Assembly: GCF_042100115.1 (NCBI RefSeq)
Contig: NC_091275.1
Span: forward strand, 2,976,001-3,040,000
Reading direction: 5' to 3'
Length of the DNA stretch: 64,000 bases
DNA from: Alternaria dauci
Lineage: Eukaryota; Ascomycota; Dothideomycetes; Pleosporales; Pleosporaceae
A model generated the notes under the pieces. The model did no database searches and had not been told where the DNA came from. It saw nothing but the letters and a program-made list of their open reading frames with translations. The translations under genes were made by a program, and so were the position numbers. Shown here in pieces: positions 52,650 to 61,585 of this stretch. Position 1 is the first letter of the stretch; each line of letters begins with the position of its first letter.

Positions 52650-55600
52650 AGACTATACTACTTTATAAAGATACTTTACCCTTACTATATTAGGAGGATA
52701 TTAATTACTATTTATAAGTATATTAATTATACCTAATCCTAAGGACTTATTATTAAGTAGGTATACTTCCCCTATACTTATACCTACTACTTATTTTTTA
52801 AATCTTTATTATCTTTATAGGGCGTTATCTATAATAGGTAATATAGTACTAGGTTAGATACTATAAAGACTATATTCCTAGTACTATCTTCTAAGAGTAT
52901 CTTATATATAACTCTCCTAAAAGTATTATATTAAATAGTTATCTTTATATATATATACTAAGGACCTCCTAGTATTACTAATTAAGTAACGTTAGTAACT
53001 ATTTAGAAGTTAGTAAGTATTATTACTAAACCTATTTATATAAGTATATTAAAAGCTATTCTAATAAAAGGATTATATATACTATTTACTAAGGTAACTC
53101 CTTAAGGCGCGTTACTAAGTTTATAATATATAAGTTTATATAGTATTTTTATAGCTCTAGCTATACTAAGTTATAAGATATTTATCTAGGTACTAGTATT
53201 AATTAGGTACTTTATAGAGTTACTATTAATTATTACTTAGTATTTAGGTAAGCCTATTTATATATAGGCTTATCTATTTTATTAGTATATACTATATACT
53301 ACTTTAGTAGGGAGTATATCTAGTTCCTTAATCTAAGTATTACCTCTTCTAGTAGCTCTATATTTAGTTTATATACCTAAATTATATAGATAAAGTATAC
53401 TATACTTTCTACTACTATATATTATTATTCTATAATAATTATATTCCTATATAAAAATATAGGTAGCTAGGTTTAGGTTAATAATAGCTAGCTAATTAGA
53501 TTATATAGTAGAATCTAGGTAATATTTAGAGAACTTAGATTCTACACTTATCCTAACTTCTATTATATTAATACTTCTACTACCCTTAACTAACTCTATA
53601 TCTTTATCTAAAAGATTATATAATTACTTTTTTAGTCCTTCTTAACTTATTAAGTCTATAATAGTAATACCTCTTACTTCTTAGTTAAGTAAAGCTATTA
53701 GGATATAGTTAGGGTTTACGTAAAGTAATTCCTATAATCCTTCCTTAAGTAAAGTACTTATAAATTTTATAACTTTCTTTTTATATCCTTATTATAGTTA
53801 TTTTAGATCTATAGATATATTATTATTAATAGTTATTAACTAAGGTAGCTTAATAATAGAAAATAGGTCTTCTTCTTACTATATTTCTTAGTATTTATAT
53901 ATAGTGTCTATTAGCTAGGAATCTATAATAGGATTATTAGGGACTATAGGGGTACCTTTATATAGCTCTCTAGTAATCTTATACTCCTTATTATTCTTAG
54001 TAAGTCTTCCTTATTTTTAGATATCTCTATTCCTTATACTATCTATATCTTATAATCTTATACTATTCCTAGGTTTAGGGTATACTATAGTATTAGCTTT
54101 AGTAAGAGTTCTAAGAGTAAATTCTCTTCCTCTTAAGATTATATTTACTATGTTAACTTTATCTAGTTAATAATCTATATTAGCTAAGTAAGAGTTAAAT
54201 AGTTAATCTTAGAACTACTAGAATTAAAGTAATATATTATATTTCTCTTTATATTAGTCTAAAGAGAAAGTAATATTAGCTAAAGCTATAGAGTTTTATA
54301 GTCTAGTATACCTAATAGCTAGATATAAGTCTCCTCTTAAAAACTTCTTAGGAATAATACTTTACGCTAGCTAGTTAAGGATATTATTAGTAATATTAAA
54401 GTATTATCTAATCTTAGCTTTTAGTTATTAGAGATTAAAGTTAAAAGGAACTAATCTTAAGATCTCTCTAAGTCTTATATATAGAGGGCTAAAGTAGTAA
54501 GTCCTACGCTTAGTATCTAAGTCTTAGTTTAAAGCTAATTTACTCTATCTTCTTTAGGTAAATATATAAGTTATAGTTCTTAACCTAATATCTTATCTTA
54601 TTATATATATTATATATATTATAATATTCTCTACTACTATAGTTAGCTATATCTTAGTTTAGAGCTATATTTCTAAGTACTATAGTAATAAAAGTACTAT
54701 TATTTCTTTTATTTAAAAGTCTAGCTATTATAGCTTTAGTAATAAAGTAAGTATAATTACTTAGCTTCTTTAGTAACCTAGCTATATCTAGATAGGCTAT
54801 TAGTATATCTACTATAGTTAGTTTAATCTTTATATCTCCTAAGGACTTAATTTAATCCTTTACCTCCTTATCTATATTATTTAAAGTAGAAGGAATAGCT
54901 ACTACTCTTTTTACTTTAGATATAGCTTCCCTTATACTTTTTAAAGTAAAGGTTACTTTCTTATTAGATAGTATAATATATTATATTTTTATATTAATAT
55001 TCCCTCTTTCTTAATAATATATCTTATTAAGACTATTAATCTTCTTATAGTAAGGTTTTAAGAATATATATATCTAGTCCTTATTATATATAGACTAGTT
55101 ATTACCTATTAAAGTATTAATTATATAGTATATAATTACTTCTTTATCTAATTATAGTAATCCTTTAAAGAAAAGAATACTTACTTTTACTTCTAGTAGC
55201 TATCTATTATTAATATAGGTATCTACTACTAAGGAAAAGTAAGTATAGTACTCTACGAAGCCTAGCTAATCCTAGAGGTAAGAGTATAAGTATACTTATA
55301 AATAAGATTACTTACCTATTAATACTATAGTATCTTTATCTTACTACTACTCCTTTATACTTATTTAGAGCTATAACTAGTTTTTAGAAAAGTAACTAAG
55401 TAGCTATTTTAATATATAAGAGATAGTCTAATCTATATTAAATAAGTAGTCTAGAAGTATAGAAACCCTTATCTTATTAGGGATATTTCTATTATTAGCT
55501 TATTAGTTAAAGTCTTTAAGGAACTTAGTAATATCCTTTCTTATAAAGACTAAACTAGTATACCTAGGTCTAGCTATAGATAAAACTAAGTTACTTAGAG

Positions 55601-56200
55601 TAGATATAATATCTTTACTAGTACTAGTTATTATTAATAAAGCTTCTAGAGTAGCTTCTAAAGGGTTCTTAGATATTAATAAAGAGAGTAATTCTAGTTC
55701 TAAGCTACCTTAGTACTAAATAGCCTTCTACCTCTTTTTTATATAATATAATATAGAAGAACTTATAGATTAGTTCTTCTTAAACTAAGTTAAATTAATA
55801 TAACTAAATAATTAATATATCTAAATAATAGATATATACTTTAATAATTTAAGTAGTATATCTAGTATACGCCTCTTATAGTAACTACTAACTATCTCCT
55901 TTAATTACTTCTCTAGCTTATCTATATATACTAGTAGTATTACTCTTTAGGTTTATTAGATTAGTATTTTCTATCTAATATTATTTTTAAGAGGGGTTAC
56001 TATCTAGTCTATTAAATTAGTATTTTCTATCTATAGTATTAGTATAGGTAATTCTATTCCTAGGTATAGTACTTATTTAGAGAGTAAGTAATATTAGTTT
56101 AATAAGTTACTTAATAGTATAGTATAATATAGCTTCTAATAGTCTCTTCTAGAGAATTTAATTATAATAAGGTCTTAGCTACCCCCTTATAAGATAACTA
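52650..56200 (-). pseudogene. Degraded gag and protease region of family C copy 2
   Basis: Upstream of RT on the minus strand the readings are coding-like to about 56200. Examples are LGVGLTTLALYIQDLERSQ near 54500 and DKEVKDQIKSLGDIKIKLT near 54850. Gag is expected here from the element's order, but I found no diagnostic zinc knuckle or protease triad that survived RIP. The part 54577-56262 has no counterpart in C copy 1. A 36-bp palindrome lies inside at 53509-53544 and at the equivalent place in copy 1. Confidence 0.5.
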
Positions 56201-56263
56201 ATAGTATTAACTATATATTAGAATTACTTCTTTACTAAGTTAAATAGTATCTCTATAGGCTTC

Positions 56264-56568
56264 GCTATTTATATAGGTGTTAGAGTATATAAAGATACTA
56301 ATATCTTAGTATTAAAGTTTTATCCTCTACGTAGCTAGTAAGGCGCTTATAAGTAGGTGGTAGATAGAAGTTAATTAATTATTATAAGAAGAGTAGTAAG
56401 TATATTCTATACTATTAAAAGAAAAACTTATAAAAGGTTCTATAAAGGTTTAATATTAGATAGATAGCTAATAGATAATTAATAATATTTTTTTCTACTA
56501 CCCCCTTAATATAGAGTAGAGGGAGTACTTATAGGAAAGCCCTCTTACTTACTCTATATACTAGTATA
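56264..56568 (-). repeat. 5' LTR of family C copy 2
   Basis: It matches 35185-35484. It is directly followed on the plus strand by TATATTATAATTATATTAC-type sequence that belongs to element E, which shows where the C element entered. Confidence 0.78.
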
Positions 56569-56865
56569 CTATATTATAATTATATTACTAGCTAATATTT
56601 AGTAATCCCTATTATACCCTCTTAAGGTTTAATAGGTATCTTTTTTTTATTACCTTTAGTAAAAATATTTTAACTTTAGTTTTTATATATAGATTTTAGA
56701 GCTTTACTACCCTAAAATACTAAATAGTCTAGCGTTTAAACTATATTATTACTTTATCTTTTTTATTAACTTTTATTACTAATAAGTAGAAGGATAGCTA
56801 CTTTTTACTTTTTTAAAGTTCTATTTTGATAATACCCCCTTACTTATAGAAAGTAAAAGATTATA
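56569..56865 (-). mobile_element. Element E3, right part
   Basis: This matches the last 300 bases of E2 (about 32000-32296) and the inverse of the first 300 bases of E1. It ends with a C run and a TTATAGAAAGTAAAAGATTATA border. It completes the E copy that breaks off at 35184. Confidence 0.68.
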
Positions 56866-57118
56866 GGTAGTAAACGTTATTTAGTAAGTATTATAATATA
56901 TTATATAAGCTTAAGTTTATATTATTACTAAGGGGATTAATAGCTAAAGCTATAGAGTCTTATTTTACCCTAATATCTTTAAGCGAGTGTACGTTAGTTA
57001 ATATTATACTTTATAGTAACTTTTATATATAAGAAATTATCTTATAGCTTATATAATTTAATTTCTTTAAATACTTCTTAAATTAGATCTATATTAGTAG
57101 AGTTATAACACCCTAAAG
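56866..57118. other. AT-rich remnant at the edge of the RIP block, no gene seen
   Basis: RIP-type sequence that matches none of the other copies in the window. I see no coding reading or terminal repeat in it. It keeps a few TG and CG (for example GAGTGTACG near 56995), so it may be unique flanking DNA hit by RIP leaking out of the repeats. Confidence 0.5.
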
Positions 57119-57442
57119 TTGTAGTGTTGTAGTGTTAGGGGCGGGCATTACGCGAACACAGGCATTACGCGCACAGACACTGTAGAGGACACGGTTCCGT
57201 CCAGAGACGTTCAGGGCCCGCGGCCATCATCGCTGCATAATCAGACACTGGTGCCCGCGTTCTACCAACCTGGCTATTGCTGAACACTTTTCTTTTCTTT
57301 CCCTAGTCGCTCCCTAAACAACTATCACTACTCAAAGCTTGCGTCTTGCTCTTGCCGCCCCCTGTCCCTGGCATCGCCCATACTCGTTCAACTGCACCAC
57401 GAACATCCCACATCATCCGCCACATCCCACCGACGCCCCCAA
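57119..57442 (+). promoter_or_regulatory. Boundary region and 5' region of the acetyl-CoA transporter gene
   Basis: Composition becomes normal here. The first bases hold two tandem units TGTAGTGT (57120-57127 and 57128-57135). Next come two 17-base near-repeats starting GGCATTACGCG (57144-57160 and 57161-57177). A pyrimidine-rich tract lies at 57287-57313, followed by a CAA-rich segment, the usual look of a filamentous ascomycete core promoter and 5' leader. Which transcription factor, if any, reads the repeats is unknown. Confidence 0.5.
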
Positions 57443-59291
57443 ATGAGCAAACGAGCCTCGCGATCCAAGAACCGCGGCTCTGTAATTCGTGAGCAGAGCT
57501 CCACCGACTCGCTGCAAGAAAAGAAGAAGAACGGCAATGCGAATTCCACCGCCATGAACAGCGTCATGTTGGAACATCGGCGCAAACACGCTTCGTTCGA
57601 GAGCACGTCGCCCTCGAGCCAAGCTGCATCCCTCATGGGCAACTCCAACTTCTCCCTCGACGATGAAGTACCCAAGCTGGGCGAGGAAGAGGAAGGGCCT
57701 TCCAAGGGCTTCTTCGAGCTCTCCAAGAAGGACCAGAGCAACTTTCTCCTCCTGGTGCTGCTCTACTTCCTCCAGGGCATACCTATGGGGCTGGCACACG
57801 GCTCTGTGCCCTTCCTCCTCAAGCACAGCGTATCCTACGCGGCCATTGGCGTCTTCTCGCTCGCCGCCTATCCCTACTCGCTGAAACTCCTCTGGAGCCC
57901 CATCGTGGATGCGGTATGGTCGCCCAGAGTGGGACGCCGGAAGAGCTGGATCTTGCCTATCCAGACCATCTCTGGGTTCTCCATGATCTGGCTAGGAAGG
58001 AACATCAACCGCATGATGAAGGAGGCGGGCGAGTCAGATAGCGGAGTTTGGACTTTTACTTGGTGGTGGTTCGCGCTCGTGTTCCTCTGCGCTACGCAGG
58101 ACATCGCTGTGGATGGTACGGCGCCATACATTCCCCATATTGACCTGCGCCAGGCTAACAACAAGCAGGTTGGGCACTCACTCTTCTCTCCAAGGAGAAC
58201 CTCGCCTACGCCTCGACAGCGCAAACCGTCGGCCTGACCGCAGGCCAGTTCCTCTCCTACACCGTCTTCCTGGCCTTCAATTCCAAAGACTTCGCGAACC
58301 AGTGGTTCCGTAGCACCCCTAAAGAGACCGGCATCATGGAGCTGGATGGCTACTTGAGTTTTTGGGGATGGGCATATCTGATAGTCACGCTTGGATTGGC
58401 AGTCATGAAGCGCGAAGACCGCGATAAGAACGGCGATGGCATTGCAGAGGTGTACCGCACCATGTGGGGCATCTTGAAGCTGAAGAACATTCAAAGCTTC
58501 ATCATCATCCACCTCATCGCCAAGATTGGATTCCAAGCCAACGATGCTGTTACAAGCCTGAAGCTTCTGGACAAGGGCCTCAAACAGGAGCAGCTTTCCC
58601 TCGTTATCCTTGTCGACTTTCCCGTCGAGGTCTTCCTAGGATACTATATCGGAAAGTGGTGTCAAACCTACCCGCCAATGCACATCTGGTGTTGGTCCTT
58701 CATTGGACGTTTGGTTGCTGCTGGGTTTGCGCAGTTTGTTGTGTCCATATTCCCAGTCGGAGGGGCCTCGTCCGGATTTCTGATGCTGGTCATTGCTGAG
58801 CATGTGCTCTCAACCTTTATGAATACAGTCATGTTCGTTGCGGTCAGCGCGTTCCACGCAAAGATCTCAGACCCGCTTATTGGTGGTACTTACATGACGC
58901 TTCTCGCTACGTAAGTTCTGTTCGGTCACATTCTACCTATACGTTACTAATATCATGCAGTGTCTCCAACCTCGGCGGCACGTTCCCACGCTATTTCGTG
59001 CTTAAAGCCGTCGACATGTTCACATCGGCAACGTGCATACCGCCTACAGACACTCCGAAAGCAGATCTCTTGAAGGGTCCACTCATTACACAAGCATTTT
59101 CTTGCTCTCTAGAGGCAGAGAAGCATCGATGCCAGGAAGGCGGTGGTACCTGCAACGTCACGACTGATGGGTACTATATCGTGAACATCTTGTGTATCGT
59201 GATTGGTGTAGTGACGTTCTGGGGCTATATCAAGCCGGCAGTCATGCGCATACAGGCGTTGCCGCTGAAGGCATGGAGAATTGCTGGATAG
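57443..59291 (+). CDS. Acetyl-CoA transporter, AT-1/SLC33A1 family
   Basis: A multi-pass membrane protein of the major facilitator type; the animal member AT-1 brings acetyl-CoA into the ER lumen. Joining exons 57443-58115, 58169-58910 and 58961-59291 gives 581 residues (human protein about 550). Introns are 58116-58168 (GTACGG..CAG, branch GCTAAC) and 58911-58960 (GTAAGT..CAG, branch TTACTAAT). The first splice restores ATQDIAVDGWALTLLS, a family hallmark. A hydrophilic N-terminus of about 100 residues is followed by LLYFLQGIPMGLAHGSVPFLL, the typical first membrane segment, then YPYSLKLLWSPIVD and VGRRKSW. Later parts include GFQANDAVTSLKLLDKG, ISDPLIGGTYMTLLAT and NLGGTFP, all strong AT-1 motifs. 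The gene starts only about 320 bases from the RIP block but shows no damage. The start ATG is the first in frame. Confidence 0.93.
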
Positions 59292-60330
59292 GTGGACGGC
59301 CCACAAAGTGTACGATATAGATGTATCATTCAATCTTAGACAAAGGCATATTACAAAGCTATAGGCTCAGAAACATTCCAGACACAATGCTTTGCGACCG
59401 TCGGCACCATGCCGCTTGTGCACGTCTGTGCCGCGCTCGCGCGTTCTCCCGTGACCAGGCGTTGATCGGCCTGTAGTGGGCGGCCTTACGTACCAGTGCA
59501 CGCCACGCCGTCTTGAGCGCATGCAGGTACGTACGTCTGTGGCACGGCAAATGTCTCATGCCGCTCAAAGCAGTATCAGCATACACAAGAGTTTTCTGGT
59601 GGGCCAAACATAGCAACTAGACGGTGGCGCGCTGGAATTATTGGATGAAGGAGAATTAGCGGCGTGCAGTTGTCAGCGATGAGATAGCCTGGGACCGTTC
59701 TGTAAGCAGGCCAAGTCTCGACTTTACATGCCGAAGACGCCGATGAACCTGGACTCGCGAGTGACTACAGCATGTCAGGCCACGCGCAATGGCTGCGGCC
59801 CGGTGGACTAGCAAAGCTTTAAAGAATCCTGTGCCTGCGCCTGTTCCGACAATCTCAAAAGACACCGAAGTCGCCGACGACACAAGTGACATACCTCGGA
59901 AACGTGCACAAGGCGTTGCCGCTTACCTGTGTACGGCTAGTCACCTTTGACATCGCGTTTTGACATCTGTCGCAAATTATCTGCTGATCTTGAGTACTCT
60001 TTTACCTTTATTCCTATTCGCCTGGCCTGTTGCGCTCTGCTCCCGCCGTCGCAGCATAAATCCGCCTAGTCTGATACCTGGATCGACGTCCGACCTTACA
60101 CCAGCACCCCGAAACTTTACAGCAACCGTTTATCTTCCAAGGGTCCAGCCAAACCTTGCCCACGCTGATCCTGCCAAACTGCAGCATTGGTAGCGAGTCC
60201 CTGCAACTTATCACATCTCGACTCTCGAGTCTTGCGAAATCGGACCGACTATCCTTTTAGAGAGTGTTGATACGATCGGTACCTCGAGCGTCGTGTCGCA
60301 TCGTCCTTCCATCTTGCACGAAGAATCGCA
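59292..60330. other. Intergenic region, no supported gene
   Basis: About 1 kb between the transporter and the peroxiredoxin gene. Several short open frames exist on both strands, but none has a recognisable protein, intron structure or composition bias that would support it. It should contain the transporter 3' end and the peroxiredoxin promoter and leader. I see no tRNA-like or rRNA-like sequence. Confidence 0.6.
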
Positions 60331-61159
60331 ATGGCTTTCCCAGCATACCAACCTAAGGCGCGGGTCCAGAAGCCCGCTCCTCACTTCTCTGGCACCGCAG
60401 TTGTCGACGGCACATTCGAAGGTATGCGCTTATCTCACTCTGTTGTACTTCCCTCGTCCTTGTAACCCGTCCAATCACACACCAGCCAGACCAAGATCCT
60501 AACAACGCCCACGCAGACCTCAGCCTAACAGCCTACACATCCACCAAGCAATGGCTCGTTCTCGGTTTCGTGCCCATGGCCTGGACCTTTGTCTGCCCGA
60601 CCGAGATTATCGCCTTTAGTGAACGCGCCTCCGATTTCGCAGCCCGTGGCGCCAGCGTCGTCTTCTCCAGCACAGACAGCGAGTATAGTCTGCTCGCTTG
60701 GACGAACGCGAGCAAGAAGGACGGAGGCCTGGGCAAGATCAACATTCCGTTGTTGAGCGACAAGAACCACAGCATCGCCAAGGACTATGGTGTGCTGATT
60801 GAAGAGGAGGGTATCGCGTTACGAGGACTGTTCTTGATCGACCCCAATGGCATCGTACGACAGATTACTATCAACGATCTTCCTGTTGGAAGGTCGGTCG
60901 ATGAGACGCTTCGTCTGATCGATGCTTTCCAATTCACTGACAAATACGGCGAGGTACGATCCGTTCCTAGACCCCTTTATCTTTCGCATGCATACTGACG
61001 TTTATTCGCTAGGTCTGCCCCGCTAACTGGAACCCTGGTGACGAAACCATCAAGGCGACACCCGCGGGCAACAAGGAGTACCTTGAGAAGCTCCATGCCG
61101 ACACCAAGATGTCGGATGTTGCTGCAAAGACAAATGGTACGACTTCCTCGGCGCATTGA
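60331..61159 (+). CDS. Typical 2-Cys peroxiredoxin (Tsa1-like)
   Basis: A thiol peroxidase that reduces hydrogen peroxide and organic hydroperoxides, probably cytosolic since no targeting signal is evident. Joining exons 60331-60421, 60517-60953 and 61013-61159 gives 224 residues. Introns are 60422-60516 (branch CCTAACAAC) and 60954-61012 (branch ACTGACG). The peroxidatic site [12 protein letters not shown] contains the PxxxTxxC motif with Cys57. The resolving site is VCPANW with Cys178, split from the preceding Glu by intron 2. The GGLG motif ([16 protein letters not shown]) of peroxide-sensitive eukaryotic enzymes is present, but the partner YF motif near the C-terminus reads EYLEKL. The active-site strand GFVPMAWTF differs from the common FFYPLDFTF. 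The tail ends in Ser-Ser-Ala-His. The family call is safe; the paralogue is not. Confidence 0.93.
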
Positions 61160-61585
61160 AAGTAAACGGCCACGCGTCAATATGGTGGAGATGGCGTGCT
61201 GATAATGTTTTTCGCAGGGACTTCTTGAATCGTGGATGTCTTGCCTTGCTTTGGTCGTGCGATATTAGCATATGCATCTCATCTCTCAGCCGAGACCATT
61301 TGCATTGATTGGCGTTGTTCTGGCGCCGGCGTGTTGGCTCTCTGGTTGCGGTCCTCCAGCTCAACTACGCGCATCATACCAATAGATTCCCCTCTATAGA
61401 ATGTTAAATTTACACGTTATTACAACTGTGGAATTGGTCACGTCGCATGTAACGCGAATGCTTTGTTACGCTGATGCGACGAGCGTGGATAGGATATGAA
61501 GAGTGTGATAATAAGAAAAACTTTGCAATTTAACCCTGACAAAGCCCCATATCTCCGTGCTGATGTCTTTGAGTGAGACACAAAC
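61160..61585. other. Intergenic region between peroxiredoxin and Myb gene
   Basis: About 425 bases without a supported gene. It should hold the 3' end of the peroxiredoxin transcript (an AT-rich part with GAATGTTAAATTTAC near 61399) and the promoter of the Myb gene. No motif is convincing. Confidence 0.5.

Larger units (their letters stand above)
35185..56568 (-). mobile_element. Gypsy family C, copy 2, complete with both LTRs and a nested 13 kb insert
   Basis: A repeat of 300-305 bp stands at both ends (35185-35484 and 56264-56568). On the minus strand a purine-rich tract, AGGAAAGGGAGG, lies next to the 35484 copy, which marks that side as the 3' LTR; the element therefore points leftwards. 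Without the insert at about 35696-48945 the element is roughly 8.1 kb, a normal size for Ty3/Gypsy. The flanks on both sides belong to one E element. Minus-strand readings give gag, RT with FINN(I) in place of the usual FxDD, RNase H, integrase and a clear GPY/F module. Confidence 0.8.
1..57118. repeat. RIP-saturated AT-rich transposon block
   Basis: The whole stretch is built from TA-rich sequence in which the dinucleotides CA and TG are nearly missing on both strands, while CT, CC, CG and their complements survive. In bases 1-300 I find a single CA and no TG. This is what repeat-induced point mutation of CpA leaves when it has run to completion. Because ATG contains TG, start codons are almost absent, and CAA, CAG and TGG codons have become TAA or TAG, so no real open reading frame remains. 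The block is made of nested copies described in the entries below. It stops abruptly near 57,118, where normal composition returns. Confidence 0.95.

Noticed and set aside
1..57118. CRISPR, rRNA or tRNA genes in the AT-rich block
   Set aside because: The composition excludes intact RNA genes, all long repeats fit LTR or transposon copies, and no regular spacer-repeat pattern is visible.
57106..57140. CCCTAA and TTAGGG near the border as a telomere remnant
   Set aside because: Each occurs only once and they are separated by unrelated bases; there is no repeat array, so no telomere is supported.
57388..58536. Several overlapping minus-strand and plus-strand frames across the transporter gene
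   Set aside because: They are shadows of the transporter exons in other frames and interrupt its strongly supported, spliced reading.
59359..60214. Short frames of 66-85 residues between the transporter and peroxiredoxin genes
   Set aside because: None has a family motif, splice signals or position that supports a gene. The plus-strand one at 59960-60193 starts with a hydrophobic stretch but ends in sequence without recognisable order.
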